From Xanthobacteraceae bacterium (GTDB lineage: Bacteria > Pseudomonadota > Alphaproteobacteria > Rhizobiales > Xanthobacteraceae): a stretch of 64,000 nucleotides of DNA. Below, piece after piece: positions 1-11,273 of this stretch (its first letter is position 1; every line of letters begins with the position of its first letter). The notes below the pieces were generated by a model that saw only the letters and a list, made by a program, of their open reading frames with translations, was not told where the DNA came from and did not search any database. The stretch is taken from positions 1,048,771 to 1,112,770 of the forward strand of contig JAHBZB010000002.1 of assembly GCA_019635635.1 (NCBI GenBank), given 5' to 3'. The position numbers and the translations under genes are program-made.

Positions 1-1061
1 ATATTCGCGAGCGCCTGTTCGCCGAGCGTGAAGCTGCCTTTGGCGGAAAGGCTCTTCATGGCCTCGCGGACCGCCCCCGGATCGCGTCCCGACGCATCGA
101 ACAGAAGCCGCTCGAAATTCGACGACACCTGAATGTCCATGGCCGGCGACGAGGTCGCGACCACGGCGCGCACTTCATAGACGCCGCTTTCCAGCGTGCG
201 CGCGAGAATGTCGTTCACGTTAGTCGCGACGATCAGGCGCTCGATCGGGAGGCCCATCTTCGCCGCGACGTAGCCCGCGAAAATGTCGCCGAAATTTCCG
301 GTCGGCACCGCGAAGGTGACCTTTTTTTCCGGTGCGCCGAGCGCTATCGCCGCGGTGAAGTAATAAACGATCTGCGCGACGATGCGCGCCCAGTTGATCG
401 AGTTGACCGCGGAGAGCCTCACGCGGTCGCGGAAGGCGTGATCGTTGAACAGTGCCTTCACGATCGCCTGGCAGTCGTCGAAATTGCCGTCGATCGCAAG
501 CACGTTGACGTTCGGCTCGGTGATCGCGGTCATCATGCGCTGCTGCACCGGCGAAACGCGGCCGTCGGGAAACATGAAGATCAGGTCGATGCGTTCGCGG
601 CCGCGGAAGGCTTCGGTCGCGGCACCCCCGGTATCGCCGGAAGTCGCGCCCACGATGGTGCAGCGCTCGCCGCGCGCGGCCAGCACATAATCCATCAGCC
701 GCGCGATCAACTGCATCGCGACGTCCTTGAAGGCGAGCGTCGGACCGTGGAACAGTTCGAGGATGTATTTGCCACCGGAGAGTTCGTGCAGCGGCGTCAC
801 GTCCTTATGGTCGAAGGTGGCGTAGGCTTCCTCGATCATGCGCTTCAGATCGCGCTCGGGAATATCGCCGCCGACGAAAGGCGCGATCACGCGCAGCGCG
901 ACTTCGGCGTAGGACTTGCCGCGAAAGCCCGCGATTTCGTCGCGCGAAATCTGCGGCCAGCTTTCCGGCACATAGAGCCCGCCGTCACGCGCGAGACCTT
1001 CGATCAGCGCTTCGTTGAATGAGGCAGGCTTTGCCTCGCCACGGGTCGAGACGTACTTCAA
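1..1061 (-). CDS. thrC: Threonine synthase, 3' end cut by window edge
   Basis: Converts O-phosphohomoserine to threonine with PLP, the last step of threonine synthesis. The N-terminus (MKYVSTRGEA, then DGGLYVPESWP) and the PLP lysine in the HGPTLAFKD motif (Lys about 112) identify the family; TSGDTGGA follows. About 353 codons are visible, so roughly the last quarter lies outside the window. I chose a TTG start at 1061-1059 because the conserved MKYVSTRG begins there, an AAAGGA-type Shine-Dalgarno sits just upstream, and no in-frame ATG fits. It is read from its own promoter at 1454-1482 through a long untranslated leader, separately from the oxidase cluster to the right. Confidence 0.95.
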   Translation of the reverse strand, partial: MKYVSTRGEAKPASFNEALIEGLARDGGLYVPESWPQISRDEIAGFRGKSYAEVALRVIAPFVGGDIPERDLKRMIEEAYATFDHKDVTPLHELSGGKYILELFHGPTLAFKDVAMQLIARLMDYVLAARGERCTIVGATSGDTGGAATEAFRGRERIDLIFMFPDGRVSPVQQRMMTAITEPNVNVLAIDGNFDDCQAIVKALFNDHAFRDRVRLSAVNSINWARIVAQIVYYFTAAIALGAPEKKVTFAVPTGNFGDIFAGYVAAKMGLPIERLIVATNVNDILARTLESGVYEVRAVVATSSPAMDIQVSSNFERLLFDASGRDPGAVREAMKSLSAKGSFTLGEQALAN

Positions 1062-1158
1062 TTCCGGAGGTCCTTTTGAATAGCGCGGCACCCTATTCAG
1101 GAGGCCGGATGGAAGCAAGCCAAGCGTTCGCGACCCCGCGCGCGCGGAGCGAAGGAGT

Positions 1159-1233
1159 GGAGCGCTGCGAGGCGCCACGGTCTTCGTTCGCTCCTCGCGT
1201 TTTCGCGGGGAGCCTGTCGCTTCGCAGCGCTCC
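1159..1233. repeat. 12-bp perfect inverted repeat in thrC leader
   Basis: GGAGCGCTGCGA at 1159-1170 is the exact reverse complement of 1222-1233, enclosing a 51-nt loop that is itself able to fold (CGCGTTTTCGCG). In the thrC transcript this would form a strong hairpin about 100-170 nt before the start codon. It could be an attenuator-like structure or a decayed repetitive element. Confidence 0.5.
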
Positions 1234-1453
1234 AGCTTCGACGATTTATCGACGCGGGCCGCGCTTTTCGTGAGGCGCTCCCGAAAGATGCGCCGCTCCG
1301 TCAGCCGTGCTCCCGGCAGGCGAGCCTAGTCTCGCCGGGCGGTGCCCCGCGCCGTCCCGGAGCGCGGCTGCGAACCGCACACGGAGACGTCGGCCGTTTC
1401 CCGCTTTTCACAACGCCTCGCGAAAGCGCCTTCGGACGGAAACGACATCTAGG

Positions 1454-1482
1454 AATATAATCCGATCACTTGAGAAAGTCAA
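1454..1482 (-). promoter_or_regulatory. Sigma-70-type promoter for thrC
   Basis: On the minus strand the sequence reads TTGACT (1482-1477), a 17-nt spacer, then TATATT (1459-1454). Five of six bases match the -35 consensus and five of six the -10, with ideal spacing, in an otherwise GC-rich stretch. Transcription would start near 1447 and run towards thrC, giving a leader of about 385 nt. Seen directly; activity is inferred. Confidence 0.65.
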
Positions 1483-1541
1483 GAATTTTTCCGGCAAGCG
1501 CAGGATGGCTGCGCGACGCCGGACGAGTGCGCCGATGACTG

Positions 1542-2288
1542 TCAGCGTTGCGTTTTCAGCCGTTGCCGCGCGAAGGCCGCAAATACGCCGACCAGCGTGC
1601 AGGCCAGCCCGTACCAGGTCAGCGCATAACCCAAGTGATTGTTGGTGAAGGTCACGCGCGTTTCGTTCGGCTGCGGCAGCATGTTGGGGAGATACTCGCC
1701 CTTGGCGTCCAGCATGAAGGGCGCGGCGTTCTTCAAGTCGAAGGCGCGCGCGATCTCCGCCGGGTCGCGCCGGTACCATGTGCCCTTCGCGGGATCGTTC
1801 GGCGGCGTGAAATAATTCGCCTGCTCGGGCGCGCGCAAAAGGCCCGTAACGCGAACGGCGCCTTCGGCCTGCCCTTCCTTACGTGACGCCGGATCTTTCA
1901 GTTCCTGCGGGACGAAGCCGCGATTGACGATGACGATGCCGCCATCCTCGAGTTCGAACGGCGTCAGCACCCAATAGCCCGCGCCGGAAAAGGAACCCTT
2001 CGGCTCGGACAGCACGGTGTAGATCTGGACTTCGTTCTGATGAAGAAAGCGTCCGCGCGCGAAGAACGGACGATATTCGTTGGCGGCAAGATCGAGCGAG
2101 CCCCAGGCGGATTGCGGCGGCAGCGGCTGCGCGGGCTCGTTCACCCGCGCCGAAACGGTCGCGATCAGGTTTTCCTTCCAGTGCAGCCGCTGTACCTGCC
2201 AGGTGCCGAGTGCAATCAGAATCGCGAGCGCGAAGATCGACAGCACACCCGGAAGGATCAGGCCGCGCAGCGCCGCTGCGCGCGTCAC
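1542..2288 (-). CDS. SURF1 family cytochrome c oxidase assembly protein
   Basis: Inner-membrane assembly factor (Surf1/Shy1 family) that helps insert haem a into subunit I. About 248 aa with one transmembrane helix near each end: an N-terminal one running from LPGVLSIFALAILIALGTWQ and a C-terminal one in GYALTWYGLACTLVGVFAAF. The family motifs YRPFFARGRF, IVNRGFVP and the GTWY segment lie between. The start is a GTG (2288-2286) overlapping the stop of the DUF983 gene (GTGA), giving translational coupling; longer in-frame extensions would read through the upstream gene. It is the last gene of the oxidase cluster. Confidence 0.92.
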   Translation of the reverse strand: MTRAAALRGLILPGVLSIFALAILIALGTWQVQRLHWKENLIATVSARVNEPAQPLPPQSAWGSLDLAANEYRPFFARGRFLHQNEVQIYTVLSEPKGSFSGAGYWVLTPFELEDGGIVIVNRGFVPQELKDPASRKEGQAEGAVRVTGLLRAPEQANYFTPPNDPAKGTWYRRDPAEIARAFDLKNAAPFMLDAKGEYLPNMLPQPNETRVTFTNNHLGYALTWYGLACTLVGVFAAFARQRLKTQR

Positions 2289-2674
2289 TTGTGTTTTTCC
2301 AGCCGCGCCTCGGCGGCCTTGTGATGATACTGTAGCGCGATCAGGAGCGACTTCAGATAGCGCAGCGGCAGGAGTGTCGCGACCAGCACCGCGGGAATGC
2401 CGATCACGGCATGCACCCAGTACGGCGGGCGCCAGATCAATTCGACTGCGAGCACCGCGAGCACGGCAACGAGGCCGCCGAGCAGAATCACGAAGACGGC
2501 GGGACCGTCGCCGGAATCGGCGAAGGAATAATCGAGGCCGCAAACCTCGCAGCGCGGCGCAAGCTTCAGATAACCGGAGAACAGTTTTCCCTCGCCGCAG
2601 CGGGGGCAAGAACAAGTCAGTCCCGCCCGGTAGGGCGAGACTGAGGTTTCCTTGATGCTGGCGGATTTTTGCAT
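2285..2674 (-). CDS. DUF983 membrane protein of the oxidase cluster
   Basis: Small protein (129 aa) of the DUF983 family, which in alphaproteobacteria sits between coxC and SURF1. The N-terminal third has two cysteine pairs (SCPRCGEGKLF and CEVCGLDY) that look like a zinc ribbon. They are followed by two hydrophobic helices (about residues 58-78 and 88-106) and a basic tail. Its role in oxidase assembly is inferred from position only. Its stop overlaps the start of the SURF1 gene. Confidence 0.88.
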   Translation of the reverse strand: MQKSASIKETSVSPYRAGLTCSCPRCGEGKLFSGYLKLAPRCEVCGLDYSFADSGDGPAVFVILLGGLVAVLAVLAVELIWRPPYWVHAVIGIPAVLVATLLPLRYLKSLLIALQYHHKAAEARLEKHK

Positions 2675-2704
2675 GTCCGCCTTTCTATCTTGCGATTGCG
2701 GTGT

Positions 2705-3553
2705 TTAGTGCGCGATCGGCGTGCCCGCACCCCAGACGTAAATCCAGACGAACAGGAACAGCCACACGACGTCGACGAAGTGCCAGTACCAGGCGGCCGC
2801 CTCGAAGCCGAAGTGATGGTCGGGCGTGAAGTGGCCGAGATAGAGCCGGTACAGGCAAACGGCGAGGAAGATCGTGCCGATCAAGACGTGCACGCCGTGG
2901 AAGCCGGTCGCCATGAAGAAGGTCGCGCCATAGATATGGCCGCCGAAGGTGAACGCGGCGTGCGCGTATTCGTAAGCCTGCACACAGGTGAAGGTTGCGC
3001 CGAGCGCAACGGTCAGCCAGAGCGCTTGCTTCGCGGACTTGCGGTCGCCCTCAAGGATCGCGTGGTGCGCCCAGGTCACCGTGGTGCCAGAGGTCAGCAG
3101 GATCAGCGTGTTCAGGAGCGGCAGATGCCACGGGTCGAACGTGCCCTTGAAGTTGTCGGACGGGATCGGGGGCCACACGCCGCCAAGCAAATCCTTGCGC
3201 ATAAATTGATGCGCTTCCTTCGGGAACAGCGCGGGATCGAAATAGGCCCAGAACCAGGCGACGAAGAACATCACCTCGGAAGCGATGAACAGGATCATGC
3301 CGTAGCGCAGGTGAAGCTGCACGACCTTGGTGTGATAACCGGACTGCGCTTCGTTGATGATGTCGCGCCACCAGACGATCATCACGTAGATGATGCCGGC
3401 AGCGCCCGCGAGCGCCACCAGCGAGGTGCCGCCGCGCATCCAGAGAACCGCGCCGGTCGTCACCACGAGACCGAAGAAGGCGCCGAGGATCGGCCACGGG
3501 CTCGGATTGACGAGATGGTAGTCGTGTTGCGGTTTTGCGTGCGCGTCGGCCAT
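2705..3553 (-). CDS. coxC: Cytochrome c oxidase subunit III
   Basis: Core membrane subunit of the aa3-type oxidase, about 282 aa. The N-terminal [17 protein letters not shown], the internal YTHATL-like and [13 protein letters not shown] segments, and the C-terminal [11 protein letters not shown] followed by IYVWG are hallmarks of subunit III; seven hydrophobic helices can be traced. A GTG five codons upstream is in frame, but the ATG at 3553 has a GGAGAG ribosome-binding site at the right distance, so I chose it. It does not pump protons but stabilises subunit I. It is separated from ctaG by a palindromic repeat. Confidence 0.96.
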   Translation of the reverse strand: MADAHAKPQHDYHLVNPSPWPILGAFFGLVVTTGAVLWMRGGTSLVALAGAAGIIYVMIVWWRDIINEAQSGYHTKVVQLHLRYGMILFIASEVMFFVAWFWAYFDPALFPKEAHQFMRKDLLGGVWPPIPSDNFKGTFDPWHLPLLNTLILLTSGTTVTWAHHAILEGDRKSAKQALWLTVALGATFTCVQAYEYAHAAFTFGGHIYGATFFMATGFHGVHVLIGTIFLAVCLYRLYLGHFTPDHHFGFEAAAWYWHFVDVVWLFLFVWIYVWGAGTPIAH

Positions 3554-3641
3554 TTTCGTTCTCTCCACCGGCCTTCAGGCCAGCATTTGGTCGTTTCTAT
3601 CAGCGCCCGGCGAGGAGCCGCAAGGCGAGACTTACTTATCG

Positions 3642-3690
3642 GCGCATGACCTTATCCGAAAACCGGTACCCGCTTTTCGGGGTCATGCGC
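3642..3690. repeat. Palindromic intergenic repeat (rhizobial GCATGA type)
   Basis: A 49-bp element with perfect 10-bp terminal inverted repeats (GCGCATGACC at 3642-3651, GGTCATGCGC at 3681-3690) and an inner GAAAACCGG/CGCTTTTCGG pair. It resembles the short palindromes scattered between genes in Bradyrhizobium, Rhodopseudomonas and Sinorhizobium genomes. It abuts the ctaG stop codon and could fold in the mRNA between ctaG and coxC. Confidence 0.75.
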
Positions 3691-4292
3691 TAGTTGGTCC
3701 GCTCCGGCTTGGCCGTCGCCGCGACCGGCTTGGGCTTGTTCACCGGGAAAAAAGTGTAGGACAGCGTAATCGTGCTTATTTGCCGCGCCTCCGCGTCCTC
3801 CTCGATTTCCGGGCGGACGAAAAAGACCACCGGCATCGGCATCTTCTCGCCGGGGCCGAGGCGCTGCTCGGTGAAGCAGAAACACTGCATTTTCGCGAAA
3901 TAGAGCCCGGCCTGCGGCGGCGAAACGTTGTAGGTCGCGGAGGCCACGGTCTCGTCGCTCGAGAGATTGGTCGCGGAATACTTCACGAGAACCGTCTCGC
4001 CGATATTCACCTCGATCTCGCGGACCTCGGGCTGAAAGTCCCAGGGGACGCCCGCGACATTTGCATCGAAGCGGACCCGGATCTTGCGGGTGAGCGCTTT
4101 TTTCGGCGCTTCGTTTGCGACCTGCGTGACGCCGCCGAAGCCGGTGGTGCGGCAGAACCAGTTGTAGAACGGGACGGCGGCGAAAGAAGCGCCGACCATG
4201 CAGGCGACGAAAACAACCAGCGGCAGCGCGACGTTGCGGTGACGGCGCATGAGCGCGGAATCGTCTTTCCTGGCTTGCGGCGTGCGCTTCAT
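3690..4292 (-). CDS. ctaG: Cytochrome c oxidase assembly protein CtaG (Cox11)
   Basis: Copper chaperone that delivers copper to the CuB site of subunit I. 200 aa: cytoplasmic basic N-terminus, one transmembrane helix (about 21-43, ending [17 protein letters not shown]), then a periplasmic immunoglobulin-like domain with the copper-binding CxC motif in [10 protein letters not shown]. The conserved PWDF and the FFVRPEI segment are present. Its start overlaps the stop of the preceding small gene by 4 nt (ATGA). Length and motifs are normal for the family. Confidence 0.96.
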   Translation of the reverse strand: MKRTPQARKDDSALMRRHRNVALPLVVFVACMVGASFAAVPFYNWFCRTTGFGGVTQVANEAPKKALTRKIRVRFDANVAGVPWDFQPEVREIEVNIGETVLVKYSATNLSSDETVASATYNVSPPQAGLYFAKMQCFCFTEQRLGPGEKMPMPVVFFVRPEIEEDAEARQISTITLSYTFFPVNKPKPVAATAKPERTN

Positions 4293-4471
4293 GCCACCAC
4301 CGCGATCGCGGGCAGTTCGGACTTCTTCATCACGCCCGGGCCAAGCTTCACGATGGTGACGACGTAGAACAGGATCACGAGGAAGGCGAGCACGAGCCCG
4401 ATCGCAAGCGAGCGGCGGCGGCGGCTCTTCTTCTGCGCTTCGGTCAGGACCACGCCTTTTTCGTTCGTCAT
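4289..4471 (-). CDS. Small membrane protein of oxidase cluster (CoxF-like)
   Basis: 60-aa protein with a basic patch (KKSRRRRS) followed by a single transmembrane helix (about 22-41) and a short periplasmic tail. Small proteins with this form ([16 protein letters not shown]...VVTIVKLGP) are found at this position between ctaB and ctaG in rhizobial aa3 clusters and are annotated as CoxF or hypothetical. No reaction is known to me. It overlaps ctaG by 4 nt and follows ctaB by 6 nt, so it is certainly in the operon. Confidence 0.8.
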   Translation of the reverse strand: MTNEKGVVLTEAQKKSRRRRSLAIGLVLAFLVILFYVVTIVKLGPGVMKKSELPAIAVVA

Positions 4472-4477
4472 TTCAAC

Positions 4478-5398
4478 TCACCGCGCCATGCCCTCGCCGA
4501 GCAGAACGGCGAACAGCAGGAACAAATACAGGATCGAATAGGCGAAGAGATGCTTGCAGGCGCGCTCCGCGGCCTCTCCTTCCCGCTTGCGATAGACTTG
4601 CCATGCAAACAGCAGGAAGAACGCGCCGAGCGCGATCGAGATCGCGCCATAAAGCCAGCCCGTCATGCCGAGCGCGAACGGCGCGACGCCGACCGGCGCC
4701 AGCACCAGCGAATAAAGCAGGATCTGCTTGCGGGTTTCGTCGTCGCCCGCAACGTTCGGCAGCATCGGAATGCCCGCGCGCTCGTAGTCGCGCTTCTTCA
4801 AAATCGCGAGCGCCCAGAAGTGCGGCGGCGTCCAGACTAAGATCAGCGCGAAGAGCAGCAGCGGCTCTAGCGTGACATTTCCGGTCACGGACGCCCAGCC
4901 GATGACCGGGGGCAGCGCACCGGCCGCACCGCCGATCACGATGTTCTGCGGCGTCGCGCGCTTCAGCCACATCGAATAGATCACGGCGTAGAAAAAAATC
5001 GTGAAGGCGAGCAACGCGCCCGCGAGCATGCCGACGAGCAGGCCGAGCATCAGCACCGATGCGCCGGAAAGCAAAAGTCCGAAGACCATCGCCTCGCGCG
5101 GTGCGATCCGTCCGGAAGGAATCGGCCGCGTGCGCGTGCGGTCCATGCGCGCGTCGATGTCGGCGTCCCACCACATATTGAGGGCGCCAGATGCGCCTGC
5201 GCCGACCGCGATACAGAGCAGTGCGACGAAGCCAAGCACCGGATGAATCTCGCCGGGCGCGCGGACGAGGCCGACGAGCGCCGTGAAGATGACGAGCGAC
5301 ATCACCCGGGGTTTCAGCAACGCCCAGTAATCTTCGACGCCGGCAAAACCCGAAAGCTGGTCGGCGCGATGGATGCGTTCTTCGGAAATCAGCGACAT
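4478..5398 (-). CDS. ctaB: Protoheme IX farnesyltransferase (haem O synthase)
   Basis: Adds a farnesyl group to haem B to make haem O, the precursor of the haem A needed by subunit I. 306 aa, multi-helix UbiA-superfamily membrane enzyme. The first Asp-rich motif is seen in [15 protein letters not shown] followed by RPIPSGRI, the second polar loop in [10 protein letters not shown] and [14 protein letters not shown], both diagnostic for CtaB. It lies downstream of coxA with a 119-bp spacer that carries a GC-rich hairpin. ctaA is not in the window. Confidence 0.96.
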   Translation of the reverse strand: MSLISEERIHRADQLSGFAGVEDYWALLKPRVMSLVIFTALVGLVRAPGEIHPVLGFVALLCIAVGAGASGALNMWWDADIDARMDRTRTRPIPSGRIAPREAMVFGLLLSGASVLMLGLLVGMLAGALLAFTIFFYAVIYSMWLKRATPQNIVIGGAAGALPPVIGWASVTGNVTLEPLLLFALILVWTPPHFWALAILKKRDYERAGIPMLPNVAGDDETRKQILLYSLVLAPVGVAPFALGMTGWLYGAISIALGAFFLLFAWQVYRKREGEAAERACKHLFAYSILYLFLLFAVLLGEGMAR

Positions 5399-5465
5399 GA
5401 TGTTCGTTCGGTTCGACTTCGACTAACTCCAGAGAAACGGAACCTGCCGCTTCTCCGTAACAGTT

Positions 5466-5488
5466 CCGGCGGGCATTTAGCCCGCCGG
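5466..5488. repeat. GC-rich hairpin between coxA and ctaB
   Basis: Perfect 8-bp stem, CCGGCGGG/CCCGCCGG with a 7-nt loop, 30 bp downstream of the coxA stop. There is no T-run on either side, so it is more likely an mRNA-stabilising or partial terminator structure lowering ctaB expression relative to coxA than a full terminator. Confidence 0.5.
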
Positions 5489-5517
5489 TATCAATAGGCC
5501 CGGCAGAACAACCGGAG

Positions 5518-8035
<2,518 letters not shown>

Positions 8036-8368
8036 CACACCCTCGTCTTCAGAATTCCCGCCGGATCGGGCGACGGGCTGGCCTGGAAAGCAGGCCCGGA
8101 ATCTTAGAACTAAACTAACACCGGAGTACCCGCCCCGGAACGATCCCCAAGGCGGCTCATTGCCGCGCATTTAAGGGATTTCCGGCCCCGAAGCGTCTGC
8201 AAGGCGGTGTCGCGGCACGATCAACCATACTCCGGATAGCGCCGCAACGCCCGCGCCCGGTTACGGGCCGGCTATGCCCCATTCTTGACATGAGCGAACG
8301 GCGATGTACCCGCTGAACCCCGGACGGACGAGCGGCCCCGCGCGATTCGCGGAGGCCCGGAGAAATGG
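8036..8368. other. Divergent regulatory region coxB / ialB-like gene
   Basis: 333 bp between two divergently read genes with no convincing coding sequence. A TTGACA hexamer lies at 8285-8290 facing the plus-strand gene, but no good -10 follows at 16-18 nt. The sequences CACCGGAGTA (about 8119-8128) and TACTCCGG (about 8229) are inverted copies. No operator of a known oxidase regulator could be recognised. Confidence 0.4.
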
Positions 8369-8902
8369 ATGCGGACCAATTCCGACGCGCGAACTTCAAT
8401 CCGCGCCGCCGCGGCGGCGTTCCTGATCGCAGCCTGTCTGCTGCCGGCCCCGAGCGCCGCACAGCAGGGCACCGTCAGATCGGTCCATAACGACTGGCAG
8501 ATCCGATGCGAAAAGGCGCCGGGCTCGCCCAGCGAGCAATGCGCGCTGGTGCAGAGCGTGACCGCCGAGGACCGGCCCAATGTCGGCCTTACCGTGATCG
8601 TGCTGAAGACGGCCGACGGCAAGAATCGCATCCTGCGGGTGCTGGTTCCGCTTGGCGTACTCCTGCCCAAGGGCCTTGGCCTCAGGGTCGATCAGACCGA
8701 TGTCGGCTCGGCCTCGTTCGAGCGCTGCCTTCAGAACGGCTGCGTCTCGAATATTTACATGGACGAGAAGCTGATCTCGCAGCTCAAGGCCGGGAAACAG
8801 GCGCTGTTCCTGATCTACCAGACGCCGGAAGAAGGCATCGGCGTGCCGGTGAGCCTCTTGGGCTTCAGCGCCGGCTTCGAACAACTCGACAAGACGCCCT
8901 AG
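8369..8902 (+). CDS. Invasion-associated locus B (IalB) family secreted protein
   Basis: 177 aa with a signal peptide (about residues 1-31, ending PSAAQQ). The body has the IalB pattern: W-x-I-x-C-E near the start (DWQIRCEK), QSV, a central VPLGVLLPKGLGLRVD and a second cysteine pair in FERCLQNGC, ending with a VPVSLLGFSAGFEQL strand. IalB was named from Bartonella invasion, but homologues are common in free-living rhizobia, where the function is unknown; they are periplasmic. A GGAG site precedes the ATG. Convergent with the DMT transporter, overlapping it by 4 nt. Confidence 0.88.
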   Translation: MRTNSDARTSIRAAAAAFLIAACLLPAPSAAQQGTVRSVHNDWQIRCEKAPGSPSEQCALVQSVTAEDRPNVGLTVIVLKTADGKNRILRVLVPLGVLLPKGLGLRVDQTDVGSASFERCLQNGCVSNIYMDEKLISQLKAGKQALFLIYQTPEEGIGVPVSLLGFSAGFEQLDKTP

Positions 8903-9813
8903 GTTTCTGCTTTCGCAGGCGCGGAAAGCACGATCGCATTGCCGATCAGGACCAGCGCGACGCCGATCACCGCCCAGACCGTCCAGCTATAGCCTTCGAA
9001 CAGCGTCGAAAGCGCGAGCGCGACCAACGGCATCAAGACCGTGACATAGCCGGTACGACCGGTGCCGATGCGGCCGATCAAGGTGACGTAGGCGAAGAAG
9101 CCGATCGCAGTGCCCGCGACCGCCAGCCACAGCAGCGAAAGCGCGTATTTCGGCGTCCACTCGAAGATGAAGGGCTGACCGCGCAGAACCGCGAACAGCG
9201 CGAGGAATGCGGTGCCGTAGAGCATCGACCAGGCGTTGGCGGAAAGCACGGGCAAGCCCCTCGCCTGAAACGCGGCCGAGAACATGTTGCCGGTCGTGAA
9301 AATGAAGATCGAGAACAGCATCAGAAGCACGCCGGCGAGCGTTCCCGGCTGCGCATCGACGGAGAGCAGCTTCGGACCGAACAAAAGCGCTACACCGATG
9401 ACGCCGATGACGGCGCCTGCAACGACGCGAAGATTCAGTCCCCCGCGTCCGAGCAAAGCCGCGTAGAGCGGATTGATGACGGCGGTGAGCGAGAAGATGA
9501 TCGCGAGCAGGCCGCCGTTCAGATGAAAGCCCGCGTAATATGCGGAAAGAAAGTTGAACGAGAACATCGTCAACCCGAGCACCGCGAAGCGCAGGTGATC
9601 GGAAAGCGGAAAGCGCACCCTGCCCTTAGCCGCAATCAGCCAGCCGAAAACGATCAGGCCGCCGAGCAGAAAGCGCCACACCGCCGAAACTTCGGGCGAG
9701 ACCACGCCGAGTTGCAGCCGCAGCGGCAGCCACGCCGCGCCCCAGGTGATCACGACGGTCGCATAAAGCGCGTAATCGGCGGCGGTCGGTGCGCCCTGCG
9801 GCTGCTGTTTCAT
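8899..9813 (-). CDS. DMT-family (EamA) transporter
   Basis: 304 aa with ten predicted transmembrane helices arranged as two EamA repeats (about 15-140 and 155-295). The WGAAWLPLRLQ, NPLYAALLG and the C-terminal TVLMPLVALALSTLFEGYSWT segments are typical. Such proteins export amino acids or metabolites; the substrate cannot be read from sequence. It begins 7 bp after the gshA stop, so it is probably co-transcribed with glutathione synthesis genes, hinting at a thiol or amino-acid cargo. That link is inference. Confidence 0.85.
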   Translation of the reverse strand: MKQQPQGAPTAADYALYATVVITWGAAWLPLRLQLGVVSPEVSAVWRFLLGGLIVFGWLIAAKGRVRFPLSDHLRFAVLGLTMFSFNFLSAYYAGFHLNGGLLAIIFSLTAVINPLYAALLGRGGLNLRVVAGAVIGVIGVALLFGPKLLSVDAQPGTLAGVLLMLFSIFIFTTGNMFSAAFQARGLPVLSANAWSMLYGTAFLALFAVLRGQPFIFEWTPKYALSLLWLAVAGTAIGFFAYVTLIGRIGTGRTGYVTVLMPLVALALSTLFEGYSWTVWAVIGVALVLIGNAIVLSAPAKAET

Positions 9814-9820
9814 GCCGGAA

Positions 9821-11191
9821 TCAATAGGCCAGCAGTTCGAATGCCGGATCGACCGAGCCGCCCCAGACGCCGCGATAGAGCGCGAGCAAATCTTCGGCCG
9901 GCGTCTTGCCGCGCTCGACGATGTTGTCGAGCGGCTCGAGGAAATCGGACTCGTCGCGGCCGTCGTAAAGTTTGCGCTCGCGCCGGATCAGCCCGTTGCG
10001 CGAGAGCGCGAGAACTTCGCCCGCGACTTCGCGAACCGTGCGGCCGCCGATCTTCGCGTTCAGCCCGAGCTTCGGGACATCGGCGCGAAGCTTTTCGCGC
10101 TCCGCCTCACTCCAGCCTTTGACGAGCTGCCAGGAGGCATCGAGCGAAACGTCGTCATAGAGCAGCCCGACCCAGAGCGCGGGCAAGGCGCAAAGACTCT
10201 TCCACGGCCCGGCATCCGCGCCGCGCATCTCGAGATAGCGCTTGAGGCGCACCTCGGGGAAAATCGTGCTCAGGTGATTGGCCCAGTCGGAGATCGTGGC
10301 GCGCTCTCCGGGGACGGCCGCGTGCTTGCCCAAGAGCAGATCGCGGAACGACGAACCGGCAACGTCGATGTATTCGCTGCCACGCTTGATGAAATACATC
10401 GGCACGTCGAGCGCGTAATCGACATAGCGCTCGTAGCCCATGCCGGGCTCGAAGGCGAAGGGCAGCATGCCGGAGCGTGCGTTGTCGGTGTCTTCCCAGA
10501 CGTGCGAGCGGAACGAGAGATAGCCGTTCGGCTTGCCTTCGGTGAACGGAGAGTTCGCGAACAACGCGGTCGCGATCGGCTGCAAGCTCAGCGAAACGCG
10601 CAGCTTCTTCACCATGTCGGCTTCGTTCGCGAAATCGAGATTGGCCTGCACGGTGCAGGTGCGGAACATCATGTCGAGGCCGAGCGAGCCGACTTTCGGC
10701 ATGTAGTTCGACATGATCTTGTAGCGCCCCTTGGGCATCACCGGGGTTTCGGCGCGCGTCCAGGCGGGCGACATGCCGATGCCGAGGAAGCCGATACCGA
10801 GCGGCTCCGCGACCTGACGAAGCTGCGCGAGATGCGCGTTCAGTTCGGCGCAGGTGCGGTGGATGGTCTCGAGCGGCGCACCGGAAAGCTCGAATTGCCC
10901 GCCGGGTTCGAGCGAGATCGCGCCGCCGCCGGTGACGTCGGCAAGGCCGATGATGGTCTTGCCCTCGAGGATCGGCTCCCAGCCGAGCAGCAACTGCATG
11001 CCTTCCAAGAGCGCGCGGATGCCGCGGCGGCCGTCGTAAGGCACCGGCGAATGATCGGCGGTCCGGAACGGGATCTTCTCGTGCTCGGTGCCGACCCGGA
11101 ATTCCGATTTCGGCTTTTCGCCCTCGGCGATCCACGCGACCAGTTCGTCGCGTGTCTCGATCGGCGTCATATCGATTTGGTCGCGGGCCAT
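9821..11191 (-). CDS. gshA: Glutamate-cysteine ligase (class II)
   Basis: First step of glutathione synthesis: ATP-dependent joining of glutamate gamma-carboxyl and cysteine. 456 aa, the length of the plant/alphaproteobacterial type. Seen: FRVGTEHEKIPF, the GGAISLEPGGQFELSGAP substrate-binding block, MPKGRYKIM, and RTCTVQANLDFANEADMV. Two possible starts (Met1 and Met8) differ by 21 bp; I kept the longer. Followed by the DMT gene and preceded by another member of the same superfamily. Confidence 0.93.
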   Translation of the reverse strand: MARDQIDMTPIETRDELVAWIAEGEKPKSEFRVGTEHEKIPFRTADHSPVPYDGRRGIRALLEGMQLLLGWEPILEGKTIIGLADVTGGGAISLEPGGQFELSGAPLETIHRTCAELNAHLAQLRQVAEPLGIGFLGIGMSPAWTRAETPVMPKGRYKIMSNYMPKVGSLGLDMMFRTCTVQANLDFANEADMVKKLRVSLSLQPIATALFANSPFTEGKPNGYLSFRSHVWEDTDNARSGMLPFAFEPGMGYERYVDYALDVPMYFIKRGSEYIDVAGSSFRDLLLGKHAAVPGERATISDWANHLSTIFPEVRLKRYLEMRGADAGPWKSLCALPALWVGLLYDDVSLDASWQLVKGWSEAEREKLRADVPKLGLNAKIGGRTVREVAGEVLALSRNGLIRRERKLYDGRDESDFLEPLDNIVERGKTPAEDLLALYRGVWGGSVDPAFELLAY

Positions 11192-11273
11192 TCTTCAGGC
11201 GATTCCGGCAAAAGGTCGCGGACCATACAGGAGGCATCGCAGCGCCGCCAATGCAGGGCACGCAAGGCACGCA

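Larger units (their letters stand above)
1062..1541. other. Gene-free region: thrC leader with large hairpin
   Basis: 480 bp between thrC and the SURF1 gene. Short ORFs here look like shadows with arginine-rich composition and no recognisable protein. It contains the thrC promoter and, within the predicted leader, a perfect 12-bp inverted repeat (1159-1170 with 1222-1233). Adjacent GGAGCGAA-type sequences could lengthen the stem. I see no known riboswitch, no SRP or 6S RNA core, and no leader peptide rich in threonine codons. Confidence 0.5.

Noticed and set aside
438..1022. Long plus-strand ORFs across thrC, the oxidase genes and most other genes
   Set aside because: They lie opposite genes with clear family motifs and have Arg/His/Ala-rich shadow composition; high GC removes stop codons.
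1062..1447. Known riboswitch, 6S or SRP RNA in the thrC leader
   Set aside because: I looked for the SRP core, a 6S-like long bulged stem and a T-box; none is present, and threonine codons are not clustered.
1307..1648. Plus-strand ORF in the thrC leader and SURF1 3' end
   Set aside because: Arginine-rich, no domain, and it overlaps the end of the SURF1 gene.
8285..8290. TTGACA ahead of the IalB-like gene
   Set aside because: No acceptable -10 at 15-18 nt, so not called as a promoter.
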